Source of the DNA: Stappia sediminis
GTDB lineage: Bacteria; Pseudomonadota; Alphaproteobacteria; Rhizobiales; Stappiaceae
DNA: 64,000 nt
Assembly (NCBI RefSeq): GCF_009826895.1
Contig: NZ_WUMV01000010.1
Span: 1 to 64,000 of the forward strand
Direction: 5' to 3'
Each line of letters opens with the position of its first letter. Within the stretch, counting starts at the first letter, position 1. Position numbers and translations under genes: made by a program. Under the pieces are notes generated by a model. It saw nothing but the letters and a program-made list of their open reading frames with translations, ran no database searches and was not told the origin of the DNA. Below, in pieces: positions 46,172 to 54,620 of this stretch.

Positions 46172-47092
46172 ATGAGAGAGAGTTCGAAGAATTTTGCCCC
46201 GGCAGATTGGCTGGAAGCCGAACTTGCGGACACCCTGGACGAAGACTACGAGCTCGAGCTTGGCGAGGCCGGTCTTTCGCTGGAGATCAAGAAAATCTAT
46301 CAGCGTGTACATGGGGAATCGCTTCCAAGAGGCGATTACTTCCGCGCGCTTTTGCGGCTGCAGGCCGAGCTGATCAAATTGCAAGACTGGGTCGTGCACC
46401 ACAAGAAGCGGGTCGTGGTGCTGTTCGAAGGCAGGGATGCCGCCGGCAAAGGCGGTGTCATCAAACGCATCACGCAAAGGCTCAACCCCCGCGTGGTGCG
46501 CGTGGTCGCCTTGCCTGCCCCATCGGACAGGGAAAAAACGCAGTGGTATTTTCAGCGGTATGTGCCGCACCTGCCTGCGGGCGGCGAAATCGTGCTATTC
46601 GACCGGTCCTGGTACAACCGTGCCGGAGTGGAGCGTGTGATGGGCTTCGCCAATGAGGAGCAGGTGGAACAATTTTTCAAGGACGTTCCTGAATTCGAAC
46701 GCATGCTCGCGCGCGATGGCATTCAGCTCGTGAAATACTGGTTCTCCATCACAGACGAAGAACAGCAGTTGCGCTTCATGATGCGCATTCACGACCCGCT
46801 CAAGCAGTGGAAACTTTCCCCGATGGATCTGCAGTCCCGCGTACGCTGGGAAGATTATACCAAGGCCAAGGAGGAGATGCTGGAGCGCACGAATATTCCG
46901 GAAGCGCCGTGGTACATCGTGGAAGGAAACGACAAGAAGCGCGCCAGGCTGAACTGCATCGACCACCTTCTTTCGCTGTTTCCTTACGCTGATATTCCCA
47001 GCGAGGAAATCGAGCTGCCCGAGCGGATATTCAATCCGGATTACGAACGCGCGGTGTTACCGCCGGAACTTTACGTGCCCCAGAAATATTGA
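46172..47092 (+). CDS. ppk2: Polyphosphate kinase 2 (PPK2 class I)
   Basis: PPK2 enzymes move phosphate between polyphosphate and nucleoside diphosphates, usually in the direction of GTP or ATP synthesis. Walker A is EGRDAAGKGGVIKRI and the Walker B/lid region is LFDRSWYNRAGVERVMGF; the further family phrases KYWFSITDEEQ and SPMDLQSRVRWEDYT are present. The start chosen is ATG 46172 (306 aa), with GGAG 9 nt upstream; two earlier in-frame ATGs (46118, 46145) lack a binding site. The gene is monocistronic by position. It could supply nucleotide triphosphates under stress, fitting the nucleotide-linked genes of the N-ATPase island ~4 kb away, but no direct link is shown. Confidence 0.94.
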   Translation: MRESSKNFAPADWLEAELADTLDEDYELELGEAGLSLEIKKIYQRVHGESLPRGDYFRALLRLQAELIKLQDWVVHHKKRVVVLFEGRDAAGKGGVIKRITQRLNPRVVRVVALPAPSDREKTQWYFQRYVPHLPAGGEIVLFDRSWYNRAGVERVMGFANEEQVEQFFKDVPEFERMLARDGIQLVKYWFSITDEEQQLRFMMRIHDPLKQWKLSPMDLQSRVRWEDYTKAKEEMLERTNIPEAPWYIVEGNDKKRARLNCIDHLLSLFPYADIPSEEIELPERIFNPDYERAVLPPELYVPQKY

Positions 47093-47397
47093 GCCAGAAG
47101 GCCCGGGCCTGAAGGGTGAACTTGTCGACACCGGAGGTCCGCTGTTGCGAGTGCCCCGACGAACGGCACGGGGATTGGAATTGCCTCTTCCCGCGCACGG
47201 CGGCGGACGGCCAGGCCGGCTGAATGCCCGTTATCGCATCGTTGTTCCATCTCAATTTTTCTGGTATACATGATATACTTGACAAGATACATAAACGGGC
47301 AATCCCGGTTCGAAAAGCCTCCTCCGAAGGCGTCAAATGCTGCGAGCTCGCGAAATCCCCCGCTTGCAGAGCCTGAATGTCATCGAGAAGTGACAGC
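47093..47397. other. Intergenic region before the GntR regulator
   Basis: After ppk2 there is a 12-bp palindrome AGGCCCGGGCCT (47099-47110), possibly a terminator stem. The second half is AT-rich and holds the operator-like site at 47264-47278. No gene is visible. Confidence 0.4.
47264..47284 (+). promoter_or_regulatory. Operator-like GTATA-N5-TATAC site overlapping a TTGACA hexamer
   Basis: GTATA (47264-47268) and TATAC (47274-47278) are an inverted repeat with a CATGA centre, similar in style to GTATAC-containing operators of FCD-type GntR regulators. TTGACA (47279-47284) follows directly and could be a -35 box, though no good -10 is seen 17 bp on. Autoregulation by the next gene is the natural reading. 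Confidence 0.45.
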
Positions 47398-48195
47398 ATG
47401 GAAAACGGCGATCAAAACGCGAGTTCCAGACCGACGGCCCGACCGCGAAAACCGCGCGCGCCGAATGCACCGCCGAAGGCCCATCGCCATCAAGGCGCAT
47501 CATTGCCCGCAAGGAATTCGGACTTCGTCTATCAGGACCTGCGCCGGGAGATCATCTCGATGCGGCTCACACCTGGCACCGCGATCCTGGAGAAGAACCT
47601 TGCCCAGCGATATGGCGTCAGCCGGACCCCGGTGCGCGAGGCTATTGTGAGGCTTGCCAAGGATCGCCTGATCGATGTGGTGGCGAAATCCGGCACATTC
47701 GTCGCGCCAATTCCGCTTGCCATGGTGCGTGAGGCACTGGTGGCACGTCGCGCGCTGGAGGCCGCTACGGTACGCGAGGCAACCGAAAAGGCGAGCGAAA
47801 GCCAGTTCATGGAAATTCGCGCGATCATCCAGCGCCAGCGCGAAAACGCCCAAGCCGGAGACGAAGCGGCCTTCCACCGCGCTGATGACGATTTCCATGC
47901 CGCCATCGCGGCCGCAGGGCGGCTTGCAGGCATATGGGATATGATCCAGCAAATCCGCATCCAGATCGAGCGGTACCGCCGCCTGACGCTGCCGCAACCG
48001 GGGCGCATGCTCAAAGTCGTCGGCGAGCATGAAGCGGTGCTTGAGGCCATGGTGCGTCGCGACGCCGACGAAGCGGTTGCGAAAATGGCCTATCACCTGA
48101 ACAATTTGCAACTGGATATCGCCGTGTTCAGGGACATGTGGCCCGATTATTTCCTGTTAGACCCCGCCGTCGACAGCGATTTGCTTGCCGAATAG
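47398..48195 (+). CDS. GntR-family transcriptional regulator, FCD subfamily
   Basis: A regulator of ~265 aa from ATG 47398 (GAGAAG 7 nt upstream); an ATG seven codons earlier is also possible. A basic, Pro-rich N-terminal tail precedes the winged helix-turn-helix (~40-105; VYQDLRREIISMRLTPG, NLAQRYGVSRTPVREAIVRL). The C-terminal FCD effector domain (~115-255) shows the metal-binding type residues in ADDDFHAAIAAAG and VGEHEAVLEAMVRRD. It lies directly upstream of kduI and kduD in the same direction, so it probably represses uronate degradation genes and is relieved by a keto-uronate. The effector is inferred from context. Confidence 0.92.
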   Translation: MENGDQNASSRPTARPRKPRAPNAPPKAHRHQGASLPARNSDFVYQDLRREIISMRLTPGTAILEKNLAQRYGVSRTPVREAIVRLAKDRLIDVVAKSGTFVAPIPLAMVREALVARRALEAATVREATEKASESQFMEIRAIIQRQRENAQAGDEAAFHRADDDFHAAIAAAGRLAGIWDMIQQIRIQIERYRRLTLPQPGRMLKVVGEHEAVLEAMVRRDADEAVAKMAYHLNNLQLDIAVFRDMWPDYFLLDPAVDSDLLAE

Positions 48196-48223
48196 TCACC
48201 TGATTTCAATAAAGGGAGCGCTG

Positions 48224-49069
48224 TTGAAACTCATGAATATGTCAATCCGCCAGGCCGTAAGCCCGGCAGAGGCCCGCACGTTCGATACCGATGCGCTTCG
48301 CCGGAATTTCCTCGTGACCGACCTTTTCGGCTTCGGCGAGATACGCATGACCCATTCGCATGTCGACCGAACGATTCTCGGCGGTGCTGTTCCGGGCGGA
48401 TCCCCCCTCGAACTCCACGCCCCTGAGAAGTTCATGGTGGCGAGCTTTCTTACCCGACGCGAGATGGGCGTCTTCAATATCGGCGGAAAGGGAGCTGTAA
48501 TCCTCGACGGGACGGAGCATCCCCTCCCCGCCGGAGATTGCCTCTATGTGCCGATGGGCGTGGAAACGGTCGCGTTCAAGAGCGAGGACGCGGCAAGCCC
48601 GGCACGCTTTTATTTCGTCAGCACGCCTGCGCACGCGCATCACGAAATCCGCATAATTGCGCGGGACGAGGCAAACCGGGTCGAGATCGGCGAGGATGAT
48701 GGCGCCAACCGGCGGACGCTGCGCCAGTACATCCATCCTGACATCTGCTCTTCCTGCCAGCTCCTGATGGGCATGACGATGATCGCGACCGGGAGTGTCT
48801 GGAACACCATGCCTTGTCATACGCACGACAGGCGGTCCGAGGCCTATCTCTACTTCGACATGGCGCCGGAAACGCGGGTCTTTCATTTCATGGGCGAACC
48901 GCAGGAAACGCGCCATCTGGTCGTCGCCAACGAACAGGCGATCCTTTCGCCCGGGTGGTCTATTCACTGCGGCGCCGGCACGTCGAACTACGGGTTCATC
49001 TGGTCGATGGCCGGCGACAATCAGGAATTCACCGACATGGACATGGTAGCGATGGAGGATCTGCGATGA
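48224..49069 (+). CDS. kduI: 5-dehydro-4-deoxy-D-glucuronate isomerase KduI
   Basis: This cupin-type zinc isomerase converts 5-dehydro-4-deoxy-glucuronate (from unsaturated uronates of pectin, alginate-like or glycosaminoglycan breakdown) to 2,5-diketo-3-deoxygluconate. Metal ligands are visible in CHTHDRRSEAY (two His and a Glu) and the His of WSIHCGAG. TTG 48224 is preferred because GGGAG is 5 nt upstream, giving 281 aa; the ATGs at 48233 and 48239 are alternatives and would start nearer the E. coli protein. kduD overlaps its stop by 4 bp. Confidence 0.93.
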   Translation: MKLMNMSIRQAVSPAEARTFDTDALRRNFLVTDLFGFGEIRMTHSHVDRTILGGAVPGGSPLELHAPEKFMVASFLTRREMGVFNIGGKGAVILDGTEHPLPAGDCLYVPMGVETVAFKSEDAASPARFYFVSTPAHAHHEIRIIARDEANRVEIGEDDGANRRTLRQYIHPDICSSCQLLMGMTMIATGSVWNTMPCHTHDRRSEAYLYFDMAPETRVFHFMGEPQETRHLVVANEQAILSPGWSIHCGAGTSNYGFIWSMAGDNQEFTDMDMVAMEDLR

Positions 49070-49818
49070 GCAATCCATTCAGCCTGGAAGGCCGTACCGC
49101 CGTCGTCACCGGCGCCAATACCGGCATCGGTCAGGCGGCAGCCGTGGCGTTGGCGCAAGCAGGCGCGCGTATCGCGGTCGTGGGCCGTTCCTCGATGGAC
49201 GAAACGATTGCGAAGATCGGCGATCCCGGTCGCGTTCACGCAATCAGCGCGGATCTCTCCAGGACAGCAAACCTTGCGCCTGTCATCGACGAGGCGGTCG
49301 CCTGGGCAGGCGGCGTCGACATCCTCGTCAACAATGCCGGCATCATCCGCCGCAACGATGCGCTCGACTTCACGGAAGACGACTGGGATGCGGTGATCGA
49401 CATCAACCTTAAATCCGCGTTTTTCCTTTCCCAGGCTGCCGCGCGCCACATGAAGGAACACGGCGGCGGAAGGATCATCAATATCGCCTCCCTGCTTTCC
49501 TTCCAGGGCGGCATTCGCGTTGCCTCCTATACCGCCTCCAAAAGCGGGCTCGTGGGGCTGACGCGGGTTCTCGCGTGTGAATGGGCGTCGCTCGGCATCA
49601 ACGTGAACGCCGTCGCACCCGGATATGTGGTGACCAACAATACCGAAGCGTTGCGCAACGACCCCGCGCGGTACAAGGCTATCCTCGAGCGCATTCCCGC
49701 AGGCCGCTGGGCCGAACCGGAGGATATTTCAGGCGCCGTCACATATCTTGCCTCGGACGCGGCGCGCTATGTCCACGGCATCGTCATTCCCGTGGATGGC
49801 GGTTGGCTCGCCCGATAA
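49066..49818 (+). CDS. kduD: 2-deoxy-D-gluconate 3-dehydrogenase KduD
   Basis: A 250-aa short-chain dehydrogenase that reduces 2,5-diketo-3-deoxygluconate to 2-keto-3-deoxygluconate, the step after KduI. It has the Rossmann motif TGANTGIGQA, NNAGIIRR, the catalytic Ser in INIASLLSFQGG, and the YTASK catalytic Tyr and Lys. The ATG overlaps the kduI stop (ATGA), and GGAGG lies 7 nt upstream, so translation is coupled. KDG kinase and aldolase, needed to finish the pathway, are not in the window. Confidence 0.92.
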   Translation: MSNPFSLEGRTAVVTGANTGIGQAAAVALAQAGARIAVVGRSSMDETIAKIGDPGRVHAISADLSRTANLAPVIDEAVAWAGGVDILVNNAGIIRRNDALDFTEDDWDAVIDINLKSAFFLSQAAARHMKEHGGGRIINIASLLSFQGGIRVASYTASKSGLVGLTRVLACEWASLGINVNAVAPGYVVTNNTEALRNDPARYKAILERIPAGRWAEPEDISGAVTYLASDAARYVHGIVIPVDGGWLAR

Positions 49819-49996
49819 AGCCTTGAGGGCCTGCACCGCGTCATCGCAATCCATCATTGTCCGGTCGAGATCGGAGGCCAGCAGGGCATGGACGGAGAAT
49901 ACAGCGCCAATTGAGAAAAGCATCGGCCTCGCACGCCATTCATCACAGCGAGGATCACGACGGTCCGGCAGTCCCAAGGCGGCTGATCCACCTCGA

Positions 49997-50932
49997 TCAT
50001 GACGCTTCTTCCGGCCAATAGAGCCGCATCGGGTTTTCGACAAGAAGCCGGCGTTGCAGGTCTTCCGTCACAGCGATCTCGGGAATGAGGTCCACCAGCG
50101 CACCGTCGTTCGGCATGTGGCTGCGCATGTTCGGGTGTGGCCAGTCGGTGCCCCAGAGAACCCGATCGGGAAAACGTTCGACCAGCGTTCTGGCGAAGGG
50201 AACAACATCTTCGTAGGGCGGTCCGGCGATGCTGAGGCGCTCCGGGCACGACACCTTGATCCAGAAGCGCTCGTCGCCTTCCAAAAGGTTCAGCACAGCC
50301 GCAAAGCCCGCCCCTTCTACTCCATGCGCGACTTCGGGCCGGCCCATATGATCGATGACGATGATGCCGGGCAAGGAACGGATGAAAGGCGCAAGCTCGT
50401 TCAGTTCGGCGGATTCAAAATAGACGACGATATGCCAGCCGCGCGCGGCAATGCGTTCGGCAATACGGAAATACTGGTCTTTCGGCGCGTCGCCGACGAG
50501 CCGTTTCAGAAAGTTGAAACGAACCCCACGCACGCCGCCCTCGTGCAACAGGTCAAGCTCCACCTCAGGTGCCTCCGCATCGACAACGGCGACACCGCGC
50601 GCCAATCCACCCGAGCGGGCAATCGCATCGAGCATTGCGCTGTTGTCGGTCCCGTGGCAGGTGGCCTGCACAATCACGTTGCGGCTCAGGCCGAGATGAT
50701 CGCGAAGCGCGAACAGACGCTCCGCCGGCGCATCGACCGGCGTGTATTTGCGCGCAGGCGCGAAGGGGAAGTGGCTGGAAGGCCCGAAAACGTGGCAATG
50801 CGCATCCACCGCGCCGGCAGGCGGCTTGAAATGTGGGCGCGACGGGGATGGGTTAAATGTCAGATAATCCGGATCGGGCGCCTGCGAGACCGCTCCCGCT
50901 CGCCTTTTATTGTTCTGGTTCTCGCCTGACAT
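49997..50932 (-). CDS. LigI-like amidohydrolase (2-pyrone-4,6-dicarboxylate lactonase family)
   Basis: A TIM-barrel amidohydrolase of 311 aa. The barrel begins with the HxH strand VDAHCHVFGP, has IVQATCHGTDN, IDHMGRP and finishes with the Asp strand LWGTDWPHPNM. This pattern fits LigI and related lactonases that open 2-pyrone-4,6-dicarboxylate or sugar-acid lactones without needing a metal or with a weak one. GGAGGG lies 6 nt before the ATG. It is convergent with kduD, 178 bp away. The neighbourhood suggests sugar-acid lactones as possible substrates, whereas the best-known members act in lignin-aromatic breakdown; the sequence does not decide. Confidence 0.85.
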   Translation of the reverse strand: MSGENQNNKRRAGAVSQAPDPDYLTFNPSPSRPHFKPPAGAVDAHCHVFGPSSHFPFAPARKYTPVDAPAERLFALRDHLGLSRNVIVQATCHGTDNSAMLDAIARSGGLARGVAVVDAEAPEVELDLLHEGGVRGVRFNFLKRLVGDAPKDQYFRIAERIAARGWHIVVYFESAELNELAPFIRSLPGIIVIDHMGRPEVAHGVEGAGFAAVLNLLEGDERFWIKVSCPERLSIAGPPYEDVVPFARTLVERFPDRVLWGTDWPHPNMRSHMPNDGALVDLIPEIAVTEDLQRRLLVENPMRLYWPEEAS

Positions 50933-51142
50933 GCCAGACCCTCCCTATACCAAATTTTGCCGATCTCCCGTCATTTGTGAAATGGATAGTCGTGTTGATG
51001 CGCACCGTTTGAATTGGTCAGCCGCCGGCAGTCATGCTGGATTTCGAACTAATCATTCTCCTTGTTCTTCATATGCTTCTGGAGGAGCTCGGCGTCATCC
51101 GGACGGGCGAGCGACTGGCCGGAGCCGGGCCGAGATCTCCAA

Positions 51143-52030
51143 TCACGTAAACGCTTCAATGGCGCTCGCCAGAAAGTCCGTCACATCGATGGCGTTGCTC
51201 TCTTGCGGGATCGTGTTCGATGTAACGATGCGCGACGCTCCCGCCTCAAGCAGGCGGCGGTAGGCGTCTGCCGCGAATACTCCGTGTATCGCGATGCACA
51301 CCGGTTCTCGCATCCCCGAGCGCGCAAGCTGCCCGATGGTCTCCACCATTGTCTGGCCGGTGGAAACAATGTCGTCCAGAAGAACGGGCGTATGGTCCTT
51401 CCACTTCTTGAAATCGGGCCCGGTGACCTCGACGTCCCGGTCACCGTACCGCCGCTTCTCCATGATCAGGTAGGGGGCGCTCGCCTCCCGGGCCACGGCG
51501 GACACCCATTGTTCACTCTCTGCGTCCGGACCTATGAGAACGGGCCGCGAAACGGATTCCCGAAGCCAGGCGGCGATTGCCGGGCCAATGTGAACCGCGC
51601 ACGCCGGTATTTCGAATATCTCCGAGAGGTCTTTTCGCCGGTGGAGATGCGGATCGACGGTCACGAGCCAATCGACGTTGCGGCCAATCGCCCTGGCGAA
51701 GCAGGCGGAAGTCACGGCCTCGCCCGGATGAAACCGCCGATCCTGCCGCATATACGGAAGATACGGGCTGACCAGACCGACCGAGGTCGCACCAAGCTCC
51801 TTCGCCGTATCGGCGGCGAAAAGTAGCGGCAGAAATCTGGCGTCGGGACGATCCATGCTGCACAGAAGCACGACGTCCCGGTTTTTCGGAGAGCTTTCGT
51901 AGCGAAGGTAAGTTTCCTCGTCGGGAAAGCGGCGGAGTTCGATGGACCCGACCTGCGCGCCGATTGCACTCGCCAGGGAAGACGTCAACGTGCCGTGCTC
52001 TCGCATATCGATCAAAAGGGGCCGCATCAT
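51143..52030 (-). CDS. prs: Ribose-phosphate pyrophosphokinase homologue
   Basis: A PRPP synthetase family protein of 295 aa, a little shorter than housekeeping Prs (~310). Visible are RRFPDEETYLRY, the catalytic-flexible-loop region YLPYMRQDRRFHPGEAV, VDPHLHR and the PRPP-binding loop PVLLDDIVSTGQTM. It starts with ATGATG overlapping the stop of the upstream phosphorylase gene, so the two are translationally coupled. Together they could connect nucleotide phosphorolysis with ribose-phosphate or PRPP pools. It is probably a specialised second copy; a housekeeping prs is expected elsewhere in the genome. Confidence 0.88.
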   Translation of the reverse strand: MMRPLLIDMREHGTLTSSLASAIGAQVGSIELRRFPDEETYLRYESSPKNRDVVLLCSMDRPDARFLPLLFAADTAKELGATSVGLVSPYLPYMRQDRRFHPGEAVTSACFARAIGRNVDWLVTVDPHLHRRKDLSEIFEIPACAVHIGPAIAAWLRESVSRPVLIGPDAESEQWVSAVAREASAPYLIMEKRRYGDRDVEVTGPDFKKWKDHTPVLLDDIVSTGQTMVETIGQLARSGMREPVCIAIHGVFAADAYRRLLEAGASRIVTSNTIPQESNAIDVTDFLASAIEAFT

Positions 52031-53568
52031 TCCTCCGACAAACCGATGATCCCGCCGGCTGTTTCGGCATATTCGAGGCTGTAGGCGAGTTCTCCCGGGC
52101 TTTCGGCGTGAACGGTGAAGAGCGGCTGACCGGCTTCGATTGCGTCGCCCAGTCTCACATGAAGCTCAAGACCCGCCGATTTGTCGTCAGGCGCACCCGC
52201 AAGCTTTGCCACTCTTGCAAGACGATGGTTGTCGATCGAGGTAACTGTGCCGCGCCGATGAGCCGCTATTTCGTGGCGGTACGGTGCGTTGGGAGGCTCG
52301 CGCATGCCTCCCTGCGCTTCGCATATTCGCTGGAACTTGCGCCAGGCCCGCTCGTCGTCGAGCACCTGTATCGCGAGGCTTTCGCCCTCGCCAACATTCG
52401 CCGCGCCGCCCAGTTCAAGCAGTTGACCCGCCAGTGAAGTCGCCCGGTGGCGCAAATCGCCCGGCGCTCCAGGGCGGTTTTGCAGCACCGCAAGCACATC
52501 CCGCGCTTCCAGGGCCGGGCCGATCCCACGGCCGACCGGTTGATTGCCGTCCGTCGTGATCGTTCGCGCCTCGATACCAAATTGGCGCGCGACCAAAAGG
52601 AGGCTTTCTGACAGCCTCTGCGCGAGCGCCGCATCCTTTACCTTGGCGGTAGGCCCAACCGGTAGATCGAGAACCAGATGCGTCGATCCTGCTGCGATCT
52701 TCTTCGACAAAACCGATGCGATGAGCTGGCCTTCGCTGTCGATCTCCAATGCGCGCTCCACGCGGATCAAGGTGTCGTCGGCAGGGCTCAGGCGAACCGC
52801 ACCGCCCCAGACCACACAACCGCCTTCCTTCTCGACGACCCGCCGCATGGCCGGAATATCGAGATCGACCGGGGCCATAGTCTCCATCGTGTCGGCGGTA
52901 CCGGCCGGGGAGGTAATGGCCCTCGACGACGTTTTCGGCATGGTGAGGCCGCAAGCGGCAACAATCGAAACCACGATGGGCGTTGTCCGGTTACCGGGCA
53001 ATCCGCCGACGCAATGTTTGTCGACGATAGGGTGTTTCTTCCATTTCAGCCGCTCGCCGGCTTGCGTCATGGCCCATGTCAGCGCGATCACTTCGTCGAG
53101 CGCCAGCGTGTTCGATGAGCACGCCGTGACGAAGGAAGACAGATGAATGTCGGAATATCTGCCGGCGACGACGTCATCGATGATTTCCTGAAAATCTTCC
53201 GCGCCAAGCCGCTCGGCATTGATCTTTCGCCGTATCTTTCCAAGCGAGCTGAGGGGATGGGGGTGGCTCACCGTCACGATATCGCCGTCCAACAGGTCGA
53301 GACGCTTCCACGCGGACTCCGATAATCCGGCCTCATTGTGCCCGAGCAGTTCACTGCTCACCTGGTAGAGCGTGGCGATTATTGAATGTCGGCCGTTCGT
53401 CACCTTCACGCGCGCATGCGCTGTAAATCCTTCCGATCTGCAGACCGGACAATCCGTTCGCATGAAGATGATCGTCTCGTATTGCGTGTCGATACCCAGG
53501 CGCCGCGCACGCAAGGAATTGTTGATGTGCCCCTTTATGCCTTGCACTTCAGTGTTCTTCGTACTCAT
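52027..53568 (-). CDS. Archaeal-type AMP/thymidine phosphorylase
   Basis: A protein of 513 aa in the pyrimidine phosphorylase superfamily, of the archaeal-style subgroup with an extra ~85-residue N-terminal domain; studied archaeal members release the base from AMP (and CMP, UMP) to give ribose 1,5-bisphosphate. The glycosyl-phosphate core is seen as HPIVDKHCVGGLPGNRTT and TSSRAITSPAGTADTMETM. The C-terminal domain (RRGTVTSIDNHRLARVAKLAG) is typical of the fold. The adjacent Prs homologue overlaps its stop codon. It sits 223 bp after the last N-ATPase gene in the same direction. The Shine-Dalgarno site is weak. Substrate is inferred from the subgroup, not shown. Confidence 0.87.
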   Translation of the reverse strand: MSTKNTEVQGIKGHINNSLRARRLGIDTQYETIIFMRTDCPVCRSEGFTAHARVKVTNGRHSIIATLYQVSSELLGHNEAGLSESAWKRLDLLDGDIVTVSHPHPLSSLGKIRRKINAERLGAEDFQEIIDDVVAGRYSDIHLSSFVTACSSNTLALDEVIALTWAMTQAGERLKWKKHPIVDKHCVGGLPGNRTTPIVVSIVAACGLTMPKTSSRAITSPAGTADTMETMAPVDLDIPAMRRVVEKEGGCVVWGGAVRLSPADDTLIRVERALEIDSEGQLIASVLSKKIAAGSTHLVLDLPVGPTAKVKDAALAQRLSESLLLVARQFGIEARTITTDGNQPVGRGIGPALEARDVLAVLQNRPGAPGDLRHRATSLAGQLLELGGAANVGEGESLAIQVLDDERAWRKFQRICEAQGGMREPPNAPYRHEIAAHRRGTVTSIDNHRLARVAKLAGAPDDKSAGLELHVRLGDAIEAGQPLFTVHAESPGELAYSLEYAETAGGIIGLSEE

Positions 53569-53791
53569 TGGAGATCCATTCTGGCCGAATGCTCCGGCAT
53601 CGCACGGTTCGAGCCCCGTTTTATCCGCTCCGGTGTCGCTTCACCTAGAAGACCGCCGGTTCGGGTGGACGGCATATGCAGATTATGCGTGCCGGAGCGA
53701 ACCGGAAAGCATTGGCCCCGCATTTTATGCTGCCGACATAGGAAGGCGAGTGCGCTTGCGCGATCGGAAATCGCTCCAGCATGAATATTCT

Positions 53792-54616
53792 TCAGCTCTC
53801 CTGGGAAACGGCTTCCGCACCGGTGATGACGTCGAGCATGTCGGACGTCGTCACCTCTTGCCGGACGATCCTTTCTTCTTTCTTCATGTCGTCGATCTTG
53901 TCGCCGATGTTTTGAGATGCGTACTCCATAGTGCGAAGCCGTGCCCCGTTTTCGCTGGCAAGGCTCTCCATGAGTGCGTGAGCGATCTCCGCGAACAGAT
54001 ACTGGTTCGCAAGTTCGCGCAAAAGATCTTCCGGCGGCAAATGGTGCAGCGGCGGAATGCCGGGGACATCTTTCGCCCGCAGGGAGGTATCCAGCGGCAG
54101 AACGCGCTTCGCCTCGGTGTTGTAGGAGGCCCCCTGCATGTACCGCGCGAACACGATCCGGGCACTGACCACAGTGTCGAAGCGTGCCGTAATGCGCCGC
54201 GCAAGAGGCGTTATGCCTGCCACATGTGACGTCATCGGCAAGAACAGGTCCGGCTCCACGCCCTTTTCCTTCGCCGCGGCCAGGCCGCGCCGGCCAACGA
54301 TAATCAGCTTTTCGCGGGCTTCGCGTATATCCAGGGCCTTTTCGACCAGGCGGTTGTTGAATCCGCCGACAAAACCGTTTTCGGAAGAGACGACCAAAAG
54401 ACTTCCATTACTCTGCGCAGGCGGTTCAGGGGCTTTCACGAGCGGCGATATTTCCGCGATAGCGCGCTCGATGATCCGGCAGTAAGCCCGCGTACCGGGA
54501 AATGCGTCTTGTGCCTCGCGAGCACGCCAGGCAGCCATTGACCGCAGCGCGCCGACCAGTTCGTCCAATTCGGAAAGGCTTTCGAGTTGCGCCTTGATCC
54601 GCGAGAGTTGGGTCAT
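53792..54616 (-). CDS. atpG: N-type ATPase gamma subunit
   Basis: The central-stalk subunit, 274 aa, last gene of the alternative ATPase set. The N-terminal helix (MTQLSRIKAQLESLSELDELVGALRSM) and the C-terminal helix (GARLRTMEYASQNIGDKIDD) form the rotating coiled coil; the middle has VSSENGFVGGFNNRL. The short gap of 4 bp to atpA and the GGAAG site show it is in the operon. It is divergent from housekeeping gamma subunits, as is usual for N-ATPases. Confidence 0.9.
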   Translation of the reverse strand: MTQLSRIKAQLESLSELDELVGALRSMAAWRAREAQDAFPGTRAYCRIIERAIAEISPLVKAPEPPAQSNGSLLVVSSENGFVGGFNNRLVEKALDIREAREKLIIVGRRGLAAAKEKGVEPDLFLPMTSHVAGITPLARRITARFDTVVSARIVFARYMQGASYNTEAKRVLPLDTSLRAKDVPGIPPLHHLPPEDLLRELANQYLFAEIAHALMESLASENGARLRTMEYASQNIGDKIDDMKKEERIVRQEVTTSDMLDVITGAEAVSQES

Positions 54617-54620
54617 GTGC

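Noticed and set aside
49819-49996. Possible remnant gene between kduD and the LigI-like gene (minus frame across 49729-50043)
   Set aside because: The frame overlaps the ends of both neighbours, has no start site, and no family is recognisable.
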